Shown in pieces: positions 6,597 through 11,516 of a stretch of DNA of 11,516 bases (position 1 is its first letter; every line of letters starts with the position of its first letter). Source of the stretch: Pseudomonadales bacterium (GTDB taxonomy: Bacteria > Pseudomonadota > Gammaproteobacteria > Pseudomonadales > Moraxellaceae). The translations under genes were made by a program, and so were the position numbers. The stretch covers positions 1-11,516 of the forward strand of contig JABEVH010000102.1 of assembly GCA_013043915.1 (NCBI GenBank). The letters run 5' to 3'. Under the pieces are notes generated by a model. It was not told the DNA's origin, searched no databases, and worked only from the letters and a program-made list of their open reading frames with translations.

Positions 6597-7952
6597 TCAG
6601 TAAAAATGGCGAACATCATTAGCAATGACAAAAATCATAATCGCCATCATTAATGCCGCTCCCAAGGCTACACCCCAATTCTGTATCTTTACAGGCAAAG
6701 GCCGTCCACGCACCGCCTCAATCATGAAATACAACACATGCCCACCGTCCAGCACCGGAATAGGCAGCAGGTTGAGCACACCCAAACTAACGCTAAGCAT
6801 TGCCCCCAGTGTAAATAAAGCTGCCCAGCCATAGGCTGCTGATGCGCTCGCCACATGAGCAATACCAATTGGACCGCTGAGATGCTCCAGGGACAATCGC
6901 CCAGTAAAAAGCTTTCCCACCGTGTCTAAGGTCACCCCTAAAACGGAGTCCAGCTTTTTAGCTCCAGCCAGCCACCCCCCCCAAAATCCTTCCTGCACAA
7001 ACGTCAGCATCGAAGCAGGAGGCCAGACAAAATTCTTCTCTATGTGCACCGCAGCTCCGATGCGTCCGATCGACAACCCCATATCGTCTTTAACGAGTTC
7101 GGTATGCAGGCTTACTAGCAAGGGTTGCCCCTTCCGCTGCACTGCGATCTCAACATTCTGATCAGGAGCAGCTTCAATGGCATCTACCCAGGCAGGCCAT
7201 GTAGCCAATGCTTGACCATTCATGCTCAACAGCAAATCTCCAACTTTCAGCCCGGCCCGTTGCGCAGGCCCCAGAGGCTCAAGCGAGCCGATAACCGGAA
7301 CTATAGGAGGTTCAGGAGGAACCCAGCCCAAGGCTTTGATGGCATCGTCACCCTGGGCCAGAAAATGTTTTATCGGCAAATGGTAACTTCTTACTTGTCC
7401 CAAGTATTGCGTATCAACCAGCACGTCTCCACTATCACCAACACGCCTAGCCATCCTCAGGTTGATACCATCCCAGCTTTTAACCATATGGCCATCAATG
7501 GAGATCACTAGCTCATCAGGATGCATACCCGCCATCGCGGCTGGAGAGTTTGGCTCAATGCGACCTATCAACGTTTTAAGCTGATACCCGCCCTGCATAC
7601 TAAGGATGCTATAGATCACCCAAGCCAGCAAGATATTGACCAAGGGTCCTGCTATCGATACGGCGGTTCGAGCCAACAGAGGACGCCGATTAAAGGCTTT
7701 CGACATATCCTCGGAGGCTACATCACCTTCTGCTTCATCAAGCATTTTGACATAGCCACCTAATGGGATGAGTGACAACCGCCACTCTGTCCCCGAACGG
7801 CTACGCCATTTCAACAACACTGGCCCCAAACCGATGGAAAATGCCAAAACGCGCACCCCAACCCAGCGGGCCACACAGTAATGACCTAGCTCATGAAGCA
7901 ATACCAGCGGTCCTAGTACCAAAAGCGCAGCCCACAGGGGTGACAAATGCAT
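6597..7952 (-). CDS. rseP: Site-2 intramembrane zinc protease RseP
   Basis: RseP is an inner-membrane S2P-family metalloprotease. In E. coli it makes the second cut in the anti-sigma factor RseA, releasing sigma-E on outer-membrane stress, and also clears signal-peptide remnants. The 451-residue protein has the zinc motif HELGH at residues 20-24 in the first membrane helix. NLLPIPVLDGGH places Asn394 and the third zinc ligand Asp402 at the same numbers as E. coli. Two tandem periplasmic PDZ domains lie at about 125-205 and 220-300, the second with a clear GLKVGDLLLSMNG. Four membrane helices fit about 5-25, 97-118, 375-397 and 427-447. The ATG at 7952 overlaps the dxr stop by one base (TAATG), with GAGGT 9 bases upstream. 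A G8 run codes for part of WGG at 324-326. No rseA lies in this window. Confidence 0.97.
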   Translation of the reverse strand: MHLSPLWAALLVLGPLVLLHELGHYCVARWVGVRVLAFSIGLGPVLLKWRSRSGTEWRLSLIPLGGYVKMLDEAEGDVASEDMSKAFNRRPLLARTAVSIAGPLVNILLAWVIYSILSMQGGYQLKTLIGRIEPNSPAAMAGMHPDELVISIDGHMVKSWDGINLRMARRVGDSGDVLVDTQYLGQVRSYHLPIKHFLAQGDDAIKALGWVPPEPPIVPVIGSLEPLGPAQRAGLKVGDLLLSMNGQALATWPAWVDAIEAAPDQNVEIAVQRKGQPLLVSLHTELVKDDMGLSIGRIGAAVHIEKNFVWPPASMLTFVQEGFWGGWLAGAKKLDSVLGVTLDTVGKLFTGRLSLEHLSGPIGIAHVASASAAYGWAALFTLGAMLSVSLGVLNLLPIPVLDGGHVLYFMIEAVRGRPLPVKIQNWGVALGAALMMAIMIFVIANDVRHFY

Positions 7953-9124
7953 TAGGTTTCTACCTCAAATCTTGGCACAAGTTCACGAGCAATCGCTCGC
8001 GCCTGACGGTCTGCATCAAGCACAACCTGTAACTGATGCGCTGGTTGAACAGCTATCCTATCTAGCGTGCCGGCAATGATAGCTGGGATCGATGTAAACG
8101 AGGTGTCATTTTGTAAAAAGGCAGCCACGGCCACTTCATTGGCCGCGTTGACGATAGCTGGAGCCGTGCCTCCTGCCGCCATGGCTTGTCTAGCCAGACG
8201 CAAACAAGGGAACCTGGTTTCATCAGGCGTCTGGAAATGCATACCACCACAAGCTAAAATATCCAGAGGCTCTACACCTGCCTGTATCCGTTCTGGCCAG
8301 GCGAGTGCTTGGGCAATCGGGGTACGCATATCAGGCCGACCCAGCTGCGCCAAGGTCGAGCCATCGCGGTACTGCACCATGGAATGAATAATGCTTTCCG
8401 GATGAATGACGATCTGTACCTGATCTGGCCTGACAGCAAATAACCAGCAAGCCTCAATCAGCTCCAGCCCCTTGTTCATCAAGGTTGCTGAGTCCACAGA
8501 AATTTTTGGCCCCATCGACCAGCGCGGATGTTTGATGGCCATCGCCGGGGTAGCCCTTTCCATGTCTTCCCAAGTCATATCTCTGAACGGACCACCCGAT
8601 GCCGTCAGAATCAAACAATTTATTCCCTGCTCATGCACCGAAACACCCGGGCGGTCCATGCATTGAAAGATGGCATTGTGTTCGCTATCAACAGGCAGCA
8701 GAATCGCTTTATGTTCCCGGGCTGCATGCATAAACAGCTCCCCGGTCATCACAAGAGCTTCCTTGTTGGCGAGGAGCACTCGCTTGCCGGCCTGAACAGC
8801 AGCCAAGGTGGGCATCAGGCCCGCTGCACCTACGATAGCAGCCATCACCACCTGTACTTCAGGATCAACCGACACTTCAACCAGCCCGGCTTCCCCTACA
8901 AGGATATCGGCAAGAACCCCAAGTTTGGTCAGTTCAGCAATCTGCCCAGCATGGGCAACAACGACACGCTGTGGCTTATATCGATGACACAGCTGCGCCA
9001 GCTCGACCATACGACTATGAGCGGTCAACGCATAAACACAGTAATGTTCTGTATGCCTGTTAAGTACATCCAGTGTGCTAAGACCAATGGAGCCTGTCGC
9101 GCCTAAGATGGTTACGTTCTGCAT
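7952..9124 (-). CDS. dxr: 1-deoxy-D-xylulose 5-phosphate reductoisomerase Dxr (IspC)
   Basis: Dxr converts DXP to 2-C-methyl-D-erythritol 4-phosphate with NADPH and Mg2+/Mn2+. This is the committed step of the MEP isoprenoid pathway that feeds UppS and quinone synthesis; it is cytosolic and the target of fosmidomycin. The protein is 390 residues (E. coli 398). The Rossmann motif GATGSIG is at 8-14 and LANKEALV at 118-125. Metal ligands Asp146 and Glu148 lie in PVDSEHNAIFQ, and Glu221 in MNKGLELIEA (E. coli Asp150, Glu152, Glu231). His199 in the flexible loop KHPRWSM and HPESIIHSMV at 241-250 complete the active site. The ATG at 9124 overlaps the cdsA stop (TGATG), with AGGAGG 6 bases upstream. 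Its place between cdsA and rseP differs from E. coli. Confidence 0.97.
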   Translation of the reverse strand: MQNVTILGATGSIGLSTLDVLNRHTEHYCVYALTAHSRMVELAQLCHRYKPQRVVVAHAGQIAELTKLGVLADILVGEAGLVEVSVDPEVQVVMAAIVGAAGLMPTLAAVQAGKRVLLANKEALVMTGELFMHAAREHKAILLPVDSEHNAIFQCMDRPGVSVHEQGINCLILTASGGPFRDMTWEDMERATPAMAIKHPRWSMGPKISVDSATLMNKGLELIEACWLFAVRPDQVQIVIHPESIIHSMVQYRDGSTLAQLGRPDMRTPIAQALAWPERIQAGVEPLDILACGGMHFQTPDETRFPCLRLARQAMAAGGTAPAIVNAANEVAVAAFLQNDTSFTSIPAIIAGTLDRIAVQPAHQLQVVLDADRQARAIARELVPRFEVET

Positions 9125-9927
9125 CAGAAGCCTCCTGCCAGCAACCAGCCTGCCATAAAAATGGGAGCAGCTGCTGTCAGGCTATCTATACGATCAAGAG
9201 CACCCCCATGTCCCGGAAAGATGCCCCCTGAATCTTTTATACCCCGATATCGCTTGAACATGCTTTCCAGTAAGTCACCCAGGACGGAGGCCAGTACCGT
9301 CAACAACGAAATACCTATAAAAGCCAGAAGCCGTTCACCCTGCAGATGCCTGAACCACCCCACAGCCATCATCACCACCAAGGTCAGTGATAAGCCACCC
9401 AACAAACCTTCAACGGTCTTTCCCGGGCTGACATCAGGAGCTAGTTTACGGTGCCCCCATGCTCTACCTGCAAAATATGCTCCCGTATCGGCTCCCCATA
9501 CCAGCAAAAGCAGATACATCAACCACCACGGTGACATCGCATTGAGATCAATAAGGGCTAACCACGAGGGAACTAACAGGCCCCATCCCAGAACAGGCAA
9601 AACCCAAGGATGCTGCCATACCCCTGGCTCCGGGTAATTGATCACCTGACGTAACGCCCACAACCAACCAGGGACGGCTAAAAAGAATAGATATTGATGC
9701 CCATGAAAACATGCAGGAGTAGCGAGAGGCATCATACTTGCCAGCAAAAACAAGGCATACCCGACTTGCATGACCTGCGACCATTCCATTAGCCTTGCCC
9801 ACTCCCAAGCACCTACCGTAACAATAGCTCCGGACAATAGGACAAACGCCAGCGCATGACCACCAAAAATACTCCAGATCACCAAGGGAACAAGAACCAG
9901 AGCAGTCAGGACTCGTTGCTTAAGCAC
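9124..9927 (-). CDS. cdsA: Phosphatidate cytidylyltransferase CdsA
   Basis: CdsA makes CDP-diacylglycerol from phosphatidic acid and CTP in the inner membrane, the branch point for all phospholipids. From the chosen start it is 267 residues (E. coli 285), mostly hydrophobic, with about seven to eight membrane helices. The family signature is complete at about 222-248: Ser222, Lys225-Arg226, Lys231-Asp232, PGHGG at 238-242, and Asp245-Arg246-Ile-Asp248. I choose the GTG at 9927 because the resulting MLKQRVLTALVLVP lines up with the E. coli N-terminus (MLKYRLISAFVLIP). AAGG lies 9 bases upstream. The frame is also open from an ATG at 9984, but that would add 19 polar residues and extend the overlap with uppS to about 65 bases. 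With GTG the overlap is 8 bases. Confidence 0.95.
   Translation of the reverse strand: MLKQRVLTALVLVPLVIWSIFGGHALAFVLLSGAIVTVGAWEWARLMEWSQVMQVGYALFLLASMMPLATPACFHGHQYLFFLAVPGWLWALRQVINYPEPGVWQHPWVLPVLGWGLLVPSWLALIDLNAMSPWWLMYLLLLVWGADTGAYFAGRAWGHRKLAPDVSPGKTVEGLLGGLSLTLVVMMAVGWFRHLQGERLLAFIGISLLTVLASVLGDLLESMFKRYRGIKDSGGIFPGHGGALDRIDSLTAAAPIFMAGWLLAGGF
9131..9136 (-). promoter_or_regulatory. Shine-Dalgarno of dxr inside cdsA
   Basis: A full AGGAGG 6 bases before the dxr ATG at 9124, encoded within the last codons of cdsA. Together with the TGATG stop-start overlap it indicates both coupling and strong independent initiation of dxr. Confidence 0.75.
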
Positions 9928-10690
9928 GGTGCATCGCCTTGATCTGCTCAGAAGTTCTGCCAAAGCGACGTTCACGTGAAGCATAGTCTTCTAACGCAGT
10001 CGCTAATGCCTGCTGATCAAAATCAGGCCACAGGCAATCGGTAAAATAAAGCTCAGCATACGCAGCTTGCCAAAGTACAAAGTTTGACAAACGATGCTCA
10101 CCTCCCGTACGAATAAGCAGATCCACAGGAGGCAAGTCAGCCATACACAAACGCTGTGCAAAATGTTCAGGCGTCACGTCGCAGGGTCTAATCTCGCCGC
10201 GAGCAACAGCATGAACCAGATCGAGAGCAGCGGCAGCCAAATCCCACTGCCCTCCATAATTGACAGCAATATTGAGTGTCAGACGTGTATTGCCTTGGGT
10301 AGACTGCATGGAAGTTTGCATACTTGAACGCAAAGTCGGTTCAAAGGCCGACATATCTCCGATAAAACGCAGCCTGACTCCCTGAGCCTGCAAATCAGGC
10401 AAGCGTTGTTGCAATGCTTTTAGAAAAAGCCGCATCAGAGCATGCACCTCTTCCTGAGGGCGCCGCCAATTCTCAGAGCTGAAGGCAAACAGGGTAAGTA
10501 CTTCTATCTTGACCGCCATAACGGCTTCAACGATGACACGCACCGCTTGCTCGCCCGCTTCATGCCCATGTATGCCAGGCAAATCCCTCGCTTTTGCCCA
10601 TCGGTTATTGCCGTCCATAATCATGGCAATATGCTTAGGCTGCAGGGGCGACTGAGCTTCGGAATCAGGAGCTAAGGTCATCACCGTCAT
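9920..10690 (-). CDS. uppS: Undecaprenyl-diphosphate synthase UppS
   Basis: UppS is a cis-prenyltransferase that adds eight isopentenyl units to farnesyl-PP, giving the C55 lipid carrier used for peptidoglycan, O-antigen and other surface glycans. The 256-residue protein matches E. coli (253) closely in length and numbering. MDGNNRWA holds the catalytic Asp26 and Arg30; His43 is in GIHGHEAG; FSSENWRRP at 70-78 includes Ser71. RTGGEHRLSNF at 194-204 holds Arg194 and Glu198, and AELYF includes Glu213. About 17 non-conserved residues precede the core. The ATG at 10690 overlaps the frr stop by one base (TAATG); a second in-frame ATG at 10681 is also possible. The ribosome-binding site ahead is weak, so re-initiation after frr is likely. 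The stop overlaps the cdsA start by 8 bases. Confidence 0.96.
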   Translation of the reverse strand: MTVMTLAPDSEAQSPLQPKHIAMIMDGNNRWAKARDLPGIHGHEAGEQAVRVIVEAVMAVKIEVLTLFAFSSENWRRPQEEVHALMRLFLKALQQRLPDLQAQGVRLRFIGDMSAFEPTLRSSMQTSMQSTQGNTRLTLNIAVNYGGQWDLAAAALDLVHAVARGEIRPCDVTPEHFAQRLCMADLPPVDLLIRTGGEHRLSNFVLWQAAYAELYFTDCLWPDFDQQALATALEDYASRERRFGRTSEQIKAMHRA

Positions 10691-11244
10691 TATACCCGCA
10701 TCAATTCGGCTTCCTTGGCCGCCAGATGCTTGTCGATCTCGGCGATGAAACGATCCGTGAGCTTTTGAATATCGTCAGTCGCCTTATGCTCCTCGTCTTC
10801 GGAGATTTCCTTTGCTTTTTGCAACTCCTTGATGTCAGCCACAGCATCTCGCCTTATGTTACGCACAGCAACGCGCGCTCCTTCAGATTCATGGCGCGCC
10901 ATCTTTTGCATATCCTTCCGCGTTTCTTCGGTCAAGGCCGGCAACGGCACCCGAATCACCTCGGCAGAAATTGGATTAAGCCCAAGGTCTGACATCCGCA
11001 GCGCCTTATCGATAGTTTGCACCATGTTGCGCTCATACGGCTGCACCAGCAGCGTCCTGGCATCCTCGACCGCAATGTTGGCTACCTGATGCAAAGGCGT
11101 ATCTGTTCCATAGTAGGGAACCATCACATCCTTGAGCATCGCCGGACTGGCTCGACCTGTGCGCACCTTGACAAATGCATTCTCCAGCGCCTCCACACTC
11201 TTTTGCATGCGCTGTTCACAATCACGCTTGATATCGTTAATCAA
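10690..11244 (-). CDS. frr: Ribosome recycling factor Frr (RRF)
   Basis: RRF works with EF-G to split the post-termination ribosome. From the chosen start it is 184 residues (E. coli 185). Visible are the three-helix-bundle arms (residues about 1-30 and 105-184) and the beta-rich domain II between them. Conserved blocks are KVRTGRASP near 26, ASDLGLNP-like MSDLGLNP near 82, RVPLPALTEETRKD near 95, ARVAVRNIRRDA near 118 and KEISEDE near 143. I choose the TTG at 11242-11244: it gives MINDIKRDCEQRM, aligned with E. coli MISDIRKDAEVRM, and AAGGAG lies 6 bases ahead. An upstream in-frame GTG at 11274 would add ten residues but has no good ribosome-binding site. The gene lies 36 bases after pyrH and shares TAATG with uppS. 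Confidence 0.94.
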   Translation of the reverse strand: MINDIKRDCEQRMQKSVEALENAFVKVRTGRASPAMLKDVMVPYYGTDTPLHQVANIAVEDARTLLVQPYERNMVQTIDKALRMSDLGLNPISAEVIRVPLPALTEETRKDMQKMARHESEGARVAVRNIRRDAVADIKELQKAKEISEDEEHKATDDIQKLTDRFIAEIDKHLAAKEAELMRV

Positions 11245-11250
11245 AGCAGT

Positions 11251-11256
11251 CTCCTT
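11251..11256 (-). promoter_or_regulatory. Shine-Dalgarno deciding the frr TTG start
   Basis: AAGGAG, within TTAAGGAG, lies 6 bases before the TTG at 11244. It falls inside the ten-codon extension that a GTG start at 11274 would require, which argues strongly for initiation at the TTG. Confidence 0.8.
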
Positions 11257-11280
11257 AACTTTATCCAAAGCCACACTCGA

Positions 11281-11516
11281 TCAGTTCCGAGCGTTGCGAA
11301 TCAGGGTCCCTTCATGCTCACCCAACATAATGTTAAGCAAAGCGCCTGGCTTGTTCATATCAAATACAATCAAGGGCATATTGTGGTCACGACACAGGCA
11401 GATAGCCGTGAGATCCATGACACCCAGCTTGGCCTCGAGTACCTGATCAAAGCTAAGACTATCATAACGTTGCGCACTAGCATCCTTCATGGGATCAGCA
11501 GAATAAACACCAAAAA
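11281..11516 (-). CDS. pyrH: UMP kinase PyrH, C-terminal part (runs off window)
   Basis: The last 77 codons plus stop are present; the start lies beyond 11516. PyrH is the hexameric bacterial UMP kinase (amino-acid kinase fold), making UDP from UMP and ATP; in Gram-negative bacteria it is activated by GTP and inhibited by UTP. The visible part opens with FGVYSADPMKDASAQRY, the family's conserved GVYxADP nucleotide-binding segment. It continues with LEAKLGVMDLTAICLCRDH and ends with the typical FDMNKPGALLNIMLGEHEG followed by TLI. The order tsf-pyrH-frr is nearly universal in proteobacteria, so tsf and rpsB probably lie upstream outside the window, along with the main promoter of this operon (inference). 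Confidence 0.94.
   Translation of the reverse strand, partial: FGVYSADPMKDASAQRYDSLSFDQVLEAKLGVMDLTAICLCRDHNMPLIVFDMNKPGALLNIMLGEHEGTLIRNARN

Noticed and set aside
7950..7975. Possible sigma-E promoter at the dxr/rseP junction (GAACTT on the coding strand)
   Set aside because: At the proper spacing the -10 region reads TAGAA, a weak match, and the putative start would fall at the rseP start codon.
8528..9106. Plus-strand open frame of 192 codons opposite dxr
   Set aside because: Antisense to the conserved N-terminal half of Dxr; composition is Cys/His/Gln-rich as expected for an opposite-strand shadow, with no domain seen.
9161..9637. Plus-strand open frame of 158 codons opposite cdsA
   Set aside because: Pro/Ser/Arg-rich sequence typical of the complement of a membrane-protein gene; no motif or neighbour supports it.
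1..11516. Novel defence, mobile or secondary-metabolism system
   Set aside because: Every stretch is accounted for by a conserved housekeeping gene or a junction of at most 50 bases; no foreign insert, repeat array or unexplained coding region was found.

Overview
This window is one continuous stretch of the conserved proteobacterial envelope-biogenesis cluster. All of it is read from the minus strand, so transcription runs from high to low coordinates. In that direction the genes are pyrH (3' end only), frr, uppS, cdsA, dxr, rseP, bamA, skp, lpxD, fabZ, lpxA, lpxB and rnhB (5' end only). No gap between genes exceeds about 50 bases, and I see no tRNA, rRNA, mobile element, CRISPR array or foreign-looking insert.

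The organism is a Gram-negative (LPS-making) proteobacterium, most likely a gammaproteobacterium. dxr lies between cdsA and rseP, as I recall for Pseudomonas and Burkholderia, and not between frr and uppS as in E. coli. FabZ begins MMDI and the C-terminal third of LpxA resembles the Pseudomonas type. Base composition looks close to half GC by eye (not counted). I cannot name a genus.

Region by region: 11516-10690 holds the UMP kinase tail and ribosome recycling factor. 10690-7952 holds undecaprenyl-PP synthase, CDP-diacylglycerol synthase and DXP reductoisomerase, supplying lipid carrier and membrane lipid precursors. 7952-3572 holds the site-2 protease RseP, the outer-membrane protein insertase BamA and the periplasmic chaperone Skp. 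3569-111 holds lipid A synthesis (LpxD, FabZ, LpxA, LpxB). 124-1 is the start of RNase HII. Together the genes couple nucleotide and translation housekeeping to building and monitoring the outer membrane.

Genes are packed tightly: UAAUG or UGAUG stop-start overlaps at three junctions, AUGA at one, and longer overlaps at two more. Four of the twelve start codons in the window are non-AUG (frr UUG, cdsA GUG, bamA UUG, skp GUG). I found no previously undescribed system here. The points worth a second look are small-scale: a hairpin over the lpxB ribosome-binding site, an inverted repeat before bamA, the non-AUG starts, a glycine at the LpxA chain-length position, and a G8 tract in rseP.
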